A stretch of DNA of 64,000 bases from the NCBI GenBank assembly GCA_945874825.1, contig CAMCIK010000003.1, forward strand, positions 62,001 through 126,000, read 5' to 3'. This DNA comes from Phenylobacterium deserti. Lineage in GTDB: Bacteria; Pseudomonadota; Alphaproteobacteria; Caulobacterales; Caulobacteraceae. The position numbers were made by a program, and so were the translations under genes. This document shows positions 45,991 through 54,906 of this stretch, piece by piece. Each line of letters begins with the position of its first letter. The first letter of the stretch is position 1. Below the pieces are notes generated by a model. The model did no database searches and was not told the DNA's origin. It saw nothing but the letters and a program-made list of their open reading frames with translations.

Positions 45991-47115
45991 CTATGCCCGT
46001 TTGGTCAGCCAGAAGGATGCGCCATAGAGATTGACCCCCTCCAGGGGCCCTCTTCTCAGCGCGGAATTCGCGCGGGCGGACAGTGCCGGATCGCGGTGCA
46101 CGAACCAGCAGGGAAACAGGATCTCGAAGGCGTCGCCGCCGAACAGCAGCGCGGTTGCCAGGAGATACTGCTCGTTCCACATCCGGGAGACGTGACCGGA
46201 GATGTAGTCGTCCGGCAGGTAGATGTCGTGGATATGGATGATCACGCCGGGCCTCACGCGGGGCAGGATGTCCAGGAAAAAGACGGTGACGTCAGACCCC
46301 TGGAAACTGCGGTGCGAGCTGTCCAGGAACAGGATGTCGCCGGGCTCCAGCGCGTCGAAGATCGCCGGATCGGAGTCTTCCAGCGGTTTGCGGATGACCG
46401 TGTCGCAAAGGGTGTCGATCTGGTTGCGGGGCTGGGGATCGATCGAGGTCAAATGCGTGCGCAGGCCATAGAGTTCGACGGCGCGGCGGGCAAACTTGGT
46501 CGAAACGCCGGAGCCGATCTCGATGAATCGGGCCGGATCGTTGGCACGCAGGAAATGGGTCAGGGCCATCCCGTCCAGCGGTGGGAACCAGGCGTTGAAC
46601 CAGAAGGGCTCGCGCAGGTCGTAGTGGCCGCCCGTCGACAGCGCCGCGAAGTCCGGCTGCAGGGTCGCGAGATCGTCCAGGACGGCTTCGTAGCGGCTCC
46701 GACCCGCGGCAAGGATCCGGGTCAGTTCCGGATGCGCCGGCAGGCCGCCGCCATAGCGCACGGTGGATTTGTATCTGTAGTCGATGACGCCGAAGCTGTG
46801 CTCGGCCCTGTCGGTACTGAAGGCCTCGCCCTTGTCGGTGGCGGCAAGCGCGACTTCGAGATCCGAGCGAACGCCCTCGTCCGATGGGGCGGCCTCAGCG
46901 GCCGACCTGAGCATCGCGATGCCGTCCGCGTTCCGACCGAGCTTGACCAGGGTGATGCCGAGGTAACGCTGGATCGAGGGGTGACCCGGCGCGGCTGCCA
47001 ATGCCCGGCGCAGCATGACCTCGGCGTGGTTCAGAAGGTGGTCGCGAAGCCAGGCGACGCCCTGATCAAACTGTTTCTGAACGGCGTCTTCGAGTTTGGC
47101 TGCCATGCCGCGCAA
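45991..47115 (-). CDS. TPR-containing SAM-dependent methyltransferase
   Basis: A 374-aa protein. Residues about 15-95 hold two to three TPR-like helical repeats (HAEVMLRRALAAAPGHPSIQRYLG; core RALAAAPGHPSIQRYLG). The rest is a class I methyltransferase-like domain with RFIEIGSGVSTKFARRAVE, FLDSSHRSFQGSDV and VIIHIHDIYLPDDY, as in Methyltransf_24. TPR-methyltransferase fusions often sit in glycan clusters. The start may be 47115 or 47106. A 238-bp, somewhat less GC-rich gap with no recognisable gene separates it from the lipoprotein gene upstream. Confidence 0.8.
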   Translation of the reverse strand: MRGMAAKLEDAVQKQFDQGVAWLRDHLLNHAEVMLRRALAAAPGHPSIQRYLGITLVKLGRNADGIAMLRSAAEAAPSDEGVRSDLEVALAATDKGEAFSTDRAEHSFGVIDYRYKSTVRYGGGLPAHPELTRILAAGRSRYEAVLDDLATLQPDFAALSTGGHYDLREPFWFNAWFPPLDGMALTHFLRANDPARFIEIGSGVSTKFARRAVELYGLRTHLTSIDPQPRNQIDTLCDTVIRKPLEDSDPAIFDALEPGDILFLDSSHRSFQGSDVTVFFLDILPRVRPGVIIHIHDIYLPDDYISGHVSRMWNEQYLLATALLFGGDAFEILFPCWFVHRDPALSARANSALRRGPLEGVNLYGASFWLTKRA

Positions 47116-47353
47116 CCTCGTTCAGCCAGGCTGACAGGTCCAGCGCAAATGCGGTGACAGAGCAAGCGGGTCGAGTGCGCCGCTGATCACAGGAGCTATG
47201 ACCGGGTGTAGCCGTCTGCCGTCTCACTGAGGACGCTCCATCCCTCGTGAAGTCTTAGGCCGAGGTTAGCCAGCTGAACCCGTCTTCAATTTCGGCAGGC
47301 TTCAGGTCAAATCGGGGTCCAGGCGCAAGGGTGTTACCTCGAGGGTCGACCAA

Positions 47354-47818
47354 CTACTGCGGTTGGGCGGGCGCCGAGTAACGAAGGATCTCCCGGGCGT
47401 CATAGAGATTGGGCAATGCCATCTCCCGGGTTGGCATCGGCCCCTTGAACATCTTCACCATCATCGTTTGGCCAGGCGTGAAGATAGACGTTGCGGCACC
47501 CTTCGAGTGGTCACCGGCGCTGTCGAACTGAGAGTTGGAAACCACCCCGGAGACCCGGCCCTGATCCGCTGCGGGCGCAATCACGAACAGGTCATAGCCG
47601 TTCGCCACCGTAACCTCAGCGGCCTTCCGTAGGGCATGGCGCTCGATTGTGGCTGGGTTTGTATAGCCGTTGCCAGTTGCGACGATTTGGAATGTGTCGG
47701 CGGTCAGCTGGGTCGCGGTCACGCCACCGGTAAGGCCCATTTCCGGGTGGGGCGTCGCGCAGGCGCCTAGTCCCAGGATGCAAGCGGCAACAACGGCGGA
47801 AGGCGTTCTCTTGCGCAC
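47354..47818 (-). CDS. CC0125/CC1285 family lipoprotein
   Basis: A 154-aa protein with a lipoprotein signal peptide: hydrophobic VVAACILGLGACA, with the lipobox LGAC at the modified Cys near residue 20. The mature part (TFQIVATGNGYTNPATIERHALRKAAEVT) matches the Caulobacter CC0125/CC1285 family of unknown role; the core is GYTNPATIERHALRKAAE. It probably faces the periplasm, anchored to the outer membrane. Confidence 0.8.
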   Translation of the reverse strand: MRKRTPSAVVAACILGLGACATPHPEMGLTGGVTATQLTADTFQIVATGNGYTNPATIERHALRKAAEVTVANGYDLFVIAPAADQGRVSGVVSNSQFDSAGDHSKGAATSIFTPGQTMMVKMFKGPMPTREMALPNLYDAREILRYSAPAQPQ

Positions 47819-47905
47819 AGCCCCTACCTCCTCGCGTGTTTCGACCTGGATCGGCCCCAGGTCCGATAGGACAGTCTCCCGGTGGCCGGCTCATTGGCAA
47901 GGGCT

Positions 47906-48160
47906 ATGCGGCCTAATCCTGGCGGCATCCATCCTGCCATGTGCGGCCCTGGCCGATCCCTGCGACCTGATCCCCGAACGCGGACCCATGCCCGCCGAGG
48001 TCGGGTCTGCTCCGGTTCCGTGGTCTATGTCGGGGACGGTGACAGCCTGTGCGGCACCCTGGGACCTTCACACGCCCAATGGGCCGAGGTCCGACTAGCC
48101 GACTTCTACGCACCCGAGCTGCATGATGCTGGGGACCCAACCACCCTGTTTTCCGCATAG
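47906..48160 (+). pseudogene. Decayed thermonuclease-like (SNase-fold) gene
   Basis: From the ATG at 47906, removing one C near 47910 restores a clean signal peptide: MRLILAASILPCAALADP, then CDLIPERGPMPAEV. A second, compensating shift near 48000-48012 returns to the frame reading SGSVVYVGDGDSLCGTLG and VEVRLADFYAPEL (here AEVRLADFYAPELHDAGD). This is the N-terminal half of an SNase-fold protein. The frame stops at 48160, before the rest of the fold. The two indels plus the truncation indicate a remnant. It ends 44 bp from the 3' end of tRNA-Arg. Confidence 0.65.
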
Positions 48161-48204
48161 TTTACGCACTGGGAGGAGCCGCCAGACCTAAGTCATTGAT
48201 TTAA

Positions 48205-48281
48205 TGGCGCACCCGACACGATTCGAACGTGTGACCTTTGCCTTCGGAGGGCAACGCTCTATCCAGCTGAGCTACGGGTGC
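48205..48281 (-). tRNA. tRNA-Arg(CCG)
   Basis: A 77-nt cloverleaf read on the minus strand: acceptor GCACCCG/CGGGTGC, D-arm GCTC...GAGC, anticodon stem TTGCC/GGCAA with loop CTCCGAA (anticodon CCG), T-arm ACACG-TTCGAAT-CGTGT, and an encoded CCA. Its 3' end points toward the truncated nuclease gene, as in tRNA integration sites. Confidence 0.95.
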
Positions 48282-48324
48282 GTCTTCAGCGGAGGGGCCT
48301 TCTAGCCGAAAGGCGGGCGGCTGG

Positions 48325-50655
48325 CTACTGCGACGAGACGCTGGCGCGGAACTCGCGTTCGGCGAGGGTCTGGCGGTCGGCGGGGGACAGGTCGGAGAGG
48401 CGCTCCAGGGTGACGGTGCGGATCGCAGCCGTGCACGGATAGACGTGGGGATAAGGGCCCACCGGGGCGCCGGTGTCGAGGCCGACGTCGAAGGTCTCGC
48501 CGCTCATGGAGAAGACGACCGGCACCGTCCGCTCGATGCGCGCCTCGCCGGCCGGAGCGCCGTCCACCGACAGGGTGAGGACGCCGCCGGCGCCCAGGCC
48601 GCCGTCGTAGGCGAAGCCGACCGCCAGCAGGTGTGGCCCCGGCGACAGGGGCCCAGCCTCGCCGACCACGGTCAGCTCGCGGCCGAAGTAGTTGTAGATG
48701 AAGCGCGGCGCGCCGGCTGTGTCCAGGTAGAGGCTCCAGCCCGCCATGTTGCCACCCTGGCAGGTGATGACGCCCTGGGCCGGCTCCGGGCCGACCTCGA
48801 TGTCCGCCGTGATCCGGTAGGAGGCGTTCTTCAGGTTGACGACGATGCTCTCGGGGATCCGGACATGGGCCGTCGTGTAGGTCATGGACCGGGCCGACCC
48901 CAGGGCCGTGGGCACGGCCAGGCCCGGGTCCGCCCGGCGGGCCGGGTCACGCATCGGATAGACGCCGTTGCGCCGGGCCTCGGCGTCGAAGACCGCCTTC
49001 AGGGCCTCGAGCTTCTCCGGGAACTGGGCCGACAGGTCCCGGCCCTGGGAGAAGTCCTCGGCGATATTGTAGAGCTCCCAGCGCTCCTGCGGCCCGTCGA
49101 AGGGCGTGGCGAGGAAGCGCATCCAGGGCACGCGGCCGTGGAAGCAGGAGGCCATCCAGCCCTCGTGGTAGATGGCGCGGTTGCCGAGGATCTCGAAGTA
49201 CTGGGTCGTGCGTTGGCCGGGGGCGTCCGCCGAGCCGAAGCTGTAGGCCATGGACACCCCGTCCATGGGGTCCTGGTCCACGCCGTTGACCCGGGTAGGC
49301 GCTTCCACCCCCGCCGCCTGCAGAAGGGTCGGGGCGATGTCGATGACGTGGTGGAACTGCGATCGGAGCCCGCCCGCCTGGGGGATGCTGGCGGGCCAGC
49401 TCAGGGCCATGGCGTTGCGGGTGCCGCCGAAATGGGAGGCCACCTGCTTCATCCACTGGAAGGGGGCGTCGAGGGCCCAGGCCCAGCCGGCGTTGAAATG
49501 GTTCTCGCAGCGGGCGGTGCCGAAGTCATCCATGTGGGCGAGCATCCACTCCGGATCCTCAGGCACGCCGTTCTGGAAGGAGGGTGCGGCCCAGGCGCCG
49601 TTCAGGGTCCCCTCCGCCGAGGCGCCATTGTCGCCGGTAATGTAGACGACGAGGGTGTTGTCGGCCTGGCCCGAGGCCTCGACGAACTGCAGGAGGCGGC
49701 CGATGTGATGGTCGGTGTGGGCGAGGAAGCCGGCGAAGGCCTCCATCAGCCGGCTGGCCATGGGCTTGTAGCGGTCCGGATAGTCCTCCCAGGCCGGGAT
49801 CTCGTCGGGCCGGTCGGTCAGGACCGTGCCCTCAGGGATCACCCCCTGGGCGATCTGGCGCTCGAAGATGGTCCGGCGCAGGGCGTCCCAGCCGTCGTCG
49901 AACTGGCCGGCGAAGCGGTCGATCCAGGCCTTCGGCGCGTGGTGCGGCGTGTGCACCGCCGGCGTCGGGAGATAGAGGAAGTAGGGCTTGCCGGGCGCTG
50001 TTGCCCTCACCCGTTCGATCCAGGCGATGGACTGGTCCACCAGGTCCTCGGTGAGGTGGTAGTCGGGCTTGCCGAGATAGGGAAACACCGGCGTCGTCTG
50101 GTCGTAGACGGGGGGCTCGTACTGCGAGGCCTCGGCGTTGATGATGCCGTAGAACCGCTCGAAGCCCATGCTCGTCGGCCAGCGGTCGAAGGGGCCGGCG
50201 GGCCCCTGCTCCCAGGTCGGGGTCAGGTGCCACTTGCCGAAGCAACCGGTGGCGTAGCCGTTCTGGCGCAGGATCTCCGCCACCGTGGCCGAGGACCCAG
50301 GGATGAGGCTGTCATAGCCGGGGAAGCTGTTGGCCCCCTCGGGAATGCCGCCCATGTGCACGGCGTGGTGGTTGCGCCCCGTGAGCAGGGCCGCCCGGGT
50401 GGGCGAGCATAGGGCCGTGGTGTGGAACTGGTTGTAGCGCAGGCCCTTTGCCGCCACGGCGTCCAGGGCCGGGGTCGGCACGGGCCCGCCGAAGGTCCCG
50501 AAGGAGCCAAAGCCCACATCGTCCAGCATGATGAGGATGATGTTCGGGGCGCCCTCAGGGGCACCGTCCTTGCGCAGGCGCGCGGACTGGGACTCGTCCA
50601 GCAGCCGCTCGATCCGGCCTTCGAAGGGCCTGGGGGGTTTGGGAAGTTCCGTCAT
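48325..50655 (-). CDS. Sulfatase with C-terminal beta-rich extension
   Basis: A 776-aa type I sulfatase. The formylglycine motif CSPTRAALLTGR has Cys83 to be modified. Metal ligands are in LIMLDDVGFGSFG and VVYITGDNGAS. Without a signal peptide it should be cytosolic. The ~150-residue C-terminal extension (VNLKNASYRITADIEV, LTLSVDGAPAGEARIER) looks like a jelly-roll. The closest pattern is the arylsulfatase A group of large soil-bacterial sulfatases. The ATG at 50655 overlaps the stop of the upstream oxidoreductase gene by 4 bp. The frame continues upstream only as antisense-like sequence. Confidence 0.9.
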   Translation of the reverse strand: MTELPKPPRPFEGRIERLLDESQSARLRKDGAPEGAPNIILIMLDDVGFGSFGTFGGPVPTPALDAVAAKGLRYNQFHTTALCSPTRAALLTGRNHHAVHMGGIPEGANSFPGYDSLIPGSSATVAEILRQNGYATGCFGKWHLTPTWEQGPAGPFDRWPTSMGFERFYGIINAEASQYEPPVYDQTTPVFPYLGKPDYHLTEDLVDQSIAWIERVRATAPGKPYFLYLPTPAVHTPHHAPKAWIDRFAGQFDDGWDALRRTIFERQIAQGVIPEGTVLTDRPDEIPAWEDYPDRYKPMASRLMEAFAGFLAHTDHHIGRLLQFVEASGQADNTLVVYITGDNGASAEGTLNGAWAAPSFQNGVPEDPEWMLAHMDDFGTARCENHFNAGWAWALDAPFQWMKQVASHFGGTRNAMALSWPASIPQAGGLRSQFHHVIDIAPTLLQAAGVEAPTRVNGVDQDPMDGVSMAYSFGSADAPGQRTTQYFEILGNRAIYHEGWMASCFHGRVPWMRFLATPFDGPQERWELYNIAEDFSQGRDLSAQFPEKLEALKAVFDAEARRNGVYPMRDPARRADPGLAVPTALGSARSMTYTTAHVRIPESIVVNLKNASYRITADIEVGPEPAQGVITCQGGNMAGWSLYLDTAGAPRFIYNYFGRELTVVGEAGPLSPGPHLLAVGFAYDGGLGAGGVLTLSVDGAPAGEARIERTVPVVFSMSGETFDVGLDTGAPVGPYPHVYPCTAAIRTVTLERLSDLSPADRQTLAEREFRASVSSQ

Positions 50656-51629
50656 GCCCCCGCGCCCACCAGGGTCTTGCCCATCCCCTGGCCGGACAGG
50701 GCGAACTCCAGGGCCTCGCCGTAGGCGGCCAGGGGAAAGCGGCGGCCTTCGGGGGGTGAGAGGCGGCCGTCCTCCACCCAGGCGAGGAGGCGGGCCAGGG
50801 CCTCGGCGGCGCGGGGCGCCTCGAACAGCAGGAACTGGCGCACGTCCACCCCGATGAGGGCGGCGCCCTTCATCAGGGGCAGGTTGGCGGGCAGGGCCGG
50901 GATGGGGCCACCGGCAAAGCCCACCACCAGGTGGCGTCCGCCCCAGGCCAGAGACCGGAAGGCCGGCTCGAACAGGGGCCCGCACACAGGGTCGAAGATG
51001 ACGTCCGGCCCGCGTCCTCCGCACAGGGCCTTGAGCCGGTCGCGCCAACCCTCGGCCTCTGTGTCCAGGACCTCGTCCGCCCCGCAGGCCCGGGCGAAGT
51101 CGCGCTTCTCCGGGGTGGAGGCGCAGGCGAGGACCCGGGCGCCGAGGATCTTCCCCACCTGGACGGCGGCCGTCCCCACGCCCCCGGCGGCGCCGAAGAC
51201 CAGCAGGGTCTCGCCCGGGCGCAGGGCGGCCCGGTGCTCCAGGCCGTGCTGGGCGGTGAGGTGGTTGATGCGGAAGCCCGCAGCCTGGCCGGAGGTCATG
51301 TTGGCGGGCAGGCGCGTGCAGGCCCCGGTCGCGGCCAGGGCCATGTCGGCGAAGCCCCCCGCCACCGTGGCCATCACCCGGTCGCCGGGCGCCAGGCCCT
51401 CCACCCCGTCGCCGAGGGCATCGACCACACCGGCGATCTCCTGGCCCGGGGTATGCGGCAGGGGCGGCTTGACCTGGTAACGGCCCAGGGCAACCAGGGC
51501 GTCCACGTATCCGAGGCCGCAGTCCGTGACGCGCAGTCGCACCTGTCCCGGGCGGGGCTCAGGGACCGGTGCCTCGACGAGGCTGTAGCCGTTCAGGGAG
51601 TCCAGGCTTTCGCCGACGACCTTCTTCAT
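50652..51629 (-). CDS. Quinone oxidoreductase-like MDR family protein
   Basis: A 325-aa medium-chain dehydrogenase/reductase of the zinc-independent quinone oxidoreductase type. VRLRVTDCGLGYVDAL opens the GroES-like domain, and LLVFGAAGGVGTAAVQVGK (about 139-157) is the NADPH loop. No structural or catalytic zinc cysteines are present. It is coupled to the sulfatase gene by ATGA and follows the SDR gene by 12 bp, so the three form one transcription unit. Confidence 0.9.
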   Translation of the reverse strand: MKKVVGESLDSLNGYSLVEAPVPEPRPGQVRLRVTDCGLGYVDALVALGRYQVKPPLPHTPGQEIAGVVDALGDGVEGLAPGDRVMATVAGGFADMALAATGACTRLPANMTSGQAAGFRINHLTAQHGLEHRAALRPGETLLVFGAAGGVGTAAVQVGKILGARVLACASTPEKRDFARACGADEVLDTEAEGWRDRLKALCGGRGPDVIFDPVCGPLFEPAFRSLAWGGRHLVVGFAGGPIPALPANLPLMKGAALIGVDVRQFLLFEAPRAAEALARLLAWVEDGRLSPPEGRRFPLAAYGEALEFALSGQGMGKTLVGAGA

Positions 51630-51641
51630 TCCCTGTCCTCC

Positions 51642-52346
51642 TCAGGCCAGACCCAGCATGCGGGGCAGGTCAGGCTGGCCGGTATGGGCGGTGACTCCGC
51701 CGTCGACGGCCAGGATGGACCCGGTCATGTAGCTGGCGTCGTCCGAGGCCAGGAAGGCGACCACGGCGGCAATCTCCTCGGGCCGGGCGAAGCGGCCCAT
51801 GGGCGCCCGGGCGTCCCAGGCCTCGCGCACCCCCTGCAGGTCGTTGATGCCGGCGATGATGGGGGTATCTACAGGCCCCGGGCAGACGGCGTTGACCCGG
51901 ATGTTCTCCCGGGCGTGGTCGATGGCCACCGAGCGCGTCAGGTTGATCACCCCGGCCTTGGCGGCGTTGTAGGCGGCGAAGTAAAAGTCTCCCGCCAGGC
52001 CCGAGATGGAGGCGGTGTTGATGATGGCACCGCCACCCCGCGCGCGCAGGGCGGGAATCGCCGCCTTGCACCCATAGAAGACCGAGGAGAGGTCCACGTC
52101 GATCACCCGGCACCAGTCCTCGACGGCCAGATCCACGACATTGGCGAAGCTGCCGATGCCGGCATTGTTGAAGAGTTGAAGAGGATGTCGAGGCCGCCGA
52201 AGGCCTGGACGGCGTCGGCCACCAGGGCGTCGACCTCCGGCCAGGAGGACCGAGGCGTCCTCGGCGTGGAACCGGCGGGCGGCGGCGGCGCCAATGCCCG
52301 AGGCCCCGCCCGTAATGACCGCCACCCTGCCTTCGAACCGTCCCAT
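51642..52346 (-). pseudogene. SDR oxidoreductase gene with internal deletion and 8-bp duplication
   Basis: From the ATG at 52346 the frame is open for 234 codons but scrambled in the middle. MGRFEGRVAVITGGASGIG and HAEDASVLLA are normal. Then about 30 residues of Arg/Pro/Gly-rich sequence follow before NNAGIGSFANVVDL, NTASISG, YNAAK and a normal SDR C-terminus. In the shifted frame the middle reads EVDALVADAVQAFGGLDILFN, the expected SDR sequence. An 8-bp tandem repeat at 52167-52182 restores frame after a deletion near 52237. The segment with the cofactor-selecting Asp and the D-V adenine motif is missing. Confidence 0.75.
52167..52182. repeat. 8-bp tandem duplication inside the SDR gene
   Basis: GTTGAAGA occurs twice in direct succession (TCTTCAAC twice on the coding strand). 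Removing one copy restores ILFNNAG, the conserved SDR motif, in one continuous shifted frame. Confidence 0.85.
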
Positions 52347-52512
52347 GGGCGCCTCCGCATCCGTGCCTTGCCACCACCCTGCCCCAGGGTAGCGGGCGAT
52401 GCACCCCTGTGGTTGAGCCGGACATCCAGTTTCATCTGTGTGTCGTGATTCCATCTGGGCTTCTGTCACAGAGGTGTGCGATCAGGCTTCCTCTTTCTTT
52501 GCGGAGGCGATC

Positions 52513-52812
52513 GTGGGGCCCCAGCGGCATCAAGGACACGCAACCCTGACGGATCTGCCGCCGGTCGAGACCCTGCGCGACTGGATTGGCGAAGGCCTGA
52601 GGGCGGCTGGCGGGGAATGCCACCGATCCCTCATCCTGTCCTACATCGCGAGCCGCACGGGCCTGCCCGCCAACCGCGATCTCGAAACCCGGATGGTAAG
52701 GGCTTTCGAAATGGGGGCGTCGGACCTCGGCTCTCCCTTTGAGCGCCGGTTTGGGTCCGGTTCCCATCGTTGGCGGCTACGCTCCCGGGAGACCCACTCC
52801 GGACAGGCCTGA
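52513..52812 (+). CDS. Small hypothetical protein
   Basis: A 99-residue protein. I chose the GTG at 52513 because GGAGG lies five bases upstream; a GTG at 52438 is also in frame but lacks a ribosome site. The sequence (LRDWIGEGLRAAGGECHRSLILSYI, core RDWIGEGLRAAGGECHRSL; ETRMVRAFEMGASDL; RRFGSGSHRWRL) looks like a compact helical domain with a basic C-terminus. I do not recognise its family. It is divergent from the damaged SDR gene. Confidence 0.55.
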   Translation: MGPQRHQGHATLTDLPPVETLRDWIGEGLRAAGGECHRSLILSYIASRTGLPANRDLETRMVRAFEMGASDLGSPFERRFGSGSHRWRLRSRETHSGQA

Positions 52813-52880
52813 AGGCGGTGGCGCATACCGCGGCGGCCTGAGGCCCATCGGAGCGGCCGAGGCGGCGACCGGAAGCGGAC

Positions 52881-53885
52881 TCAGATCTCGAGACAGATCT
52901 TGCCGAAGTGCTTCTGAGAGAGCTGGTGGGCGAAGGCGGCAGCGACGCCGTCCAGGGGGAAGGTGGAATCGATAACCGGACGGATGGTCGAGACCTCCAG
53001 GGCCCGGATCATCTCCTCCTGCTCCTGGCGGGAGCCCACCGTGACGCCCTTCACGGCGATGTTCTTGGACATGATCACGGCCGTGGGCACCTCACCGGCA
53101 AAGCCCGCCAGCACGCCGATCAGCGAGATGTGCCCGCCGATCCGGGTGGCCGTGACGGACTGGCCCAGGGTGCCGGCCCCGCCGATCTCGACCACCACAT
53201 CGACGCCCCGTCCGCCGGTCAGGGCAGCGGCAGCGGCGCCCCATTCCGGGGTCTGGCGATAGTTCACCAGATGGTCCGCCCCCAGGGCCTTCAGCTTTTC
53301 GAGCTTCTCGTCAGAGGACGAGGTCGAGATGACAGTGGCGCCCGCCGCCTTGGCCAGTTGCAGGGCGAAGATGGAGACCCCGCCCGTGCCCTGGGTCAGG
53401 ACCACGTCGCCAGGCTTGATCCGTGCCTCGACCATCAGGGCACGCCAGGCGGTAAGGGCGGCGCAGGGCAGGGTTGCGGCTTCGGCGAAGGACCAGCCGG
53501 CCGGCATTCGCGTGAAGGCCCGGACCGGCATGGCGACGTACTCCGCCGCAAAGCCGTCGGCATGGTCCCCGGGCACGCCCAGCAGGCGCTCCAGGACCGG
53601 ACCGCCGGTCTGCCAGTTGGGGAAAAAGGTCGACAGGACCCGGTCGCCCGGGGCGTAGCCCGTCACCCCTTCGCCGACGGCGACCACTTCGCCGGCACCA
53701 TCGGACATGGGGATGCGGCCGTCGGCGGACGGGATCATGCCCGCCACCACGGCGAAGTCATGGAAGTTGAGCGAACTGGCACGGACCCGGACGAGAAGCT
53801 CGCCGGGGCCGGCGACGGGCTGGGCCCTCTCCTCGATGACCAGCTTGTCCAGCCCGCCCGGGGCGCGGATGGCGGCGACTTTCAT
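52881..53885 (-). CDS. NAD(P)-dependent alcohol dehydrogenase, MDR family
   Basis: A 334-aa zinc-free medium-chain dehydrogenase. LLVRVRASSLNFHDFAVV is in the GroES-like domain and VVLTQGTGGVSIFALQLAKA is the cofactor loop near 160-180. DVVVEIGGAGTLGQSV follows, and the C-terminus ends FGKICLEI. Many relatives reduce enones or oxidise alcohols. It stands alone on the minus strand, with about 115 bp before the next gene. Confidence 0.9.
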   Translation of the reverse strand: MKVAAIRAPGGLDKLVIEERAQPVAGPGELLVRVRASSLNFHDFAVVAGMIPSADGRIPMSDGAGEVVAVGEGVTGYAPGDRVLSTFFPNWQTGGPVLERLLGVPGDHADGFAAEYVAMPVRAFTRMPAGWSFAEAATLPCAALTAWRALMVEARIKPGDVVLTQGTGGVSIFALQLAKAAGATVISTSSSDEKLEKLKALGADHLVNYRQTPEWGAAAAALTGGRGVDVVVEIGGAGTLGQSVTATRIGGHISLIGVLAGFAGEVPTAVIMSKNIAVKGVTVGSRQEQEEMIRALEVSTIRPVIDSTFPLDGVAAAFAHQLSQKHFGKICLEI

Positions 53886-54001
53886 GGGACTCTCCCTGTC
53901 AGGCCACTCGGGGCCGGTGTGCGTTCGCAGAGCACATTGTCCAGTATCGCCGCCGCCGCAAGATCACGCGACGTCAGCCCTCCGTCCCCAGAGTTCAGGA
54001 A

Positions 54002-54901
54002 TCAAGGTCGGCGGGGGATGAAGACCTCGACCCCGGGGCCGACCCCCCGGGTCGCGGCGTAGTTCCCCAGGTTCAGGGCCAGGCTCATGCGGCCCCGGGA
54101 GTCGGGATACAGCAGGACCGCACCCTCGGGCACGTCGCTGAAGGTGCGCACATAGGGCGCGGGCTCAGGCCGGCCGGCCACGGTCAGCGGGACCATGTCC
54201 CCGAGCCTCCAGCCCAGGCCGGCGAAGGCCTCGGCAGGAAGGTCAAGGATCAGGTTTCCATAGGGACCGTCGGTCCCGATGGCGTGGGTGCGCACCCCCT
54301 CAGGGCCGACCCGGGGCGGCGAAAGGTCCAGCCTCACAAGGGACTTCGGATCGATCCCGGGACCCACCCCGGTCCAGTCGTCGCCTCGGGCGAGGCGCCC
54401 GGCGACCGGGGCGAAGATGTCCCGGCCATGGAAGGTCGAGGACCGGCGCGCGCCGATCATCCAGGGCTCCGCGGTGATCTCCCGGGCCGCGACGACCGGG
54501 TCCGTGGCGTCCAGAAGGGTCATCAGTCCGTTGTCCGGCAGGACCAGGCTCTGGCCGCGCCGGGTGCGGGCGACGATGGCCCGGCGCCGGGACCCCACCC
54601 CGGGGTCGACCACCACCATGATGACGGCGTCCGGCGCCAGCCAGTGGGCGGACCCGGCCAGTAGCCGGGCACCGGCGGCGACGTCGTAGGGCGGGACCCG
54701 GTGGCTGATGTCGAGGAGGCGGGCGTCGGGCGCGAGGGACAGGATGACCGCCCGGCAGATGGCCACGGCGTCGTCGATCTCGTCGAAATCCGAGAGAAAG
54801 CCCACCATCCGCCCGGACGCGGCGCGGGAGGCTCCCGGGGCCAGGGAGAGGGCAAGTCCAGCGGCCAGCAAGCCACGTCGGGGCAGGTCTGCGGACGGCA
54901 T
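54002..54901 (-). CDS. SAM hydroxide adenosyltransferase (DUF62) with predicted signal peptide
   Basis: A 299-aa member of the family that hydrolyses SAM to adenosine and methionine, related to SAM chlorinase/fluorinase. The catalytic Asp-Arg-His triad is Asp99 and Arg106 in VDPGVGSRRR and His158 in STFHGRDIFAP. FLSDFDEIDDAV replaces the usual TDFG motif. Unusually the N-terminus, PRRGLLAAGLALSLAPGASRA, looks like a twin-arginine export signal. The gene follows an exported serine hydrolase gene by 5 bp. Confidence 0.85.
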   Translation of the reverse strand: MPSADLPRRGLLAAGLALSLAPGASRAASGRMVGFLSDFDEIDDAVAICRAVILSLAPDARLLDISHRVPPYDVAAGARLLAGSAHWLAPDAVIMVVVDPGVGSRRRAIVARTRRGQSLVLPDNGLMTLLDATDPVVAAREITAEPWMIGARRSSTFHGRDIFAPVAGRLARGDDWTGVGPGIDPKSLVRLDLSPPRVGPEGVRTHAIGTDGPYGNLILDLPAEAFAGLGWRLGDMVPLTVAGRPEPAPYVRTFSDVPEGAVLLYPDSRGRMSLALNLGNYAATRGVGPGVEVFIPRRP

Positions 54902-54906
54902 CCGGC

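Noticed and set aside
48445-50412. 655-codon open frame antisense to the sulfatase
   Set aside because: Low-complexity Gly/Arg/Val/His sequence opposite a gene with clear catalytic motifs.
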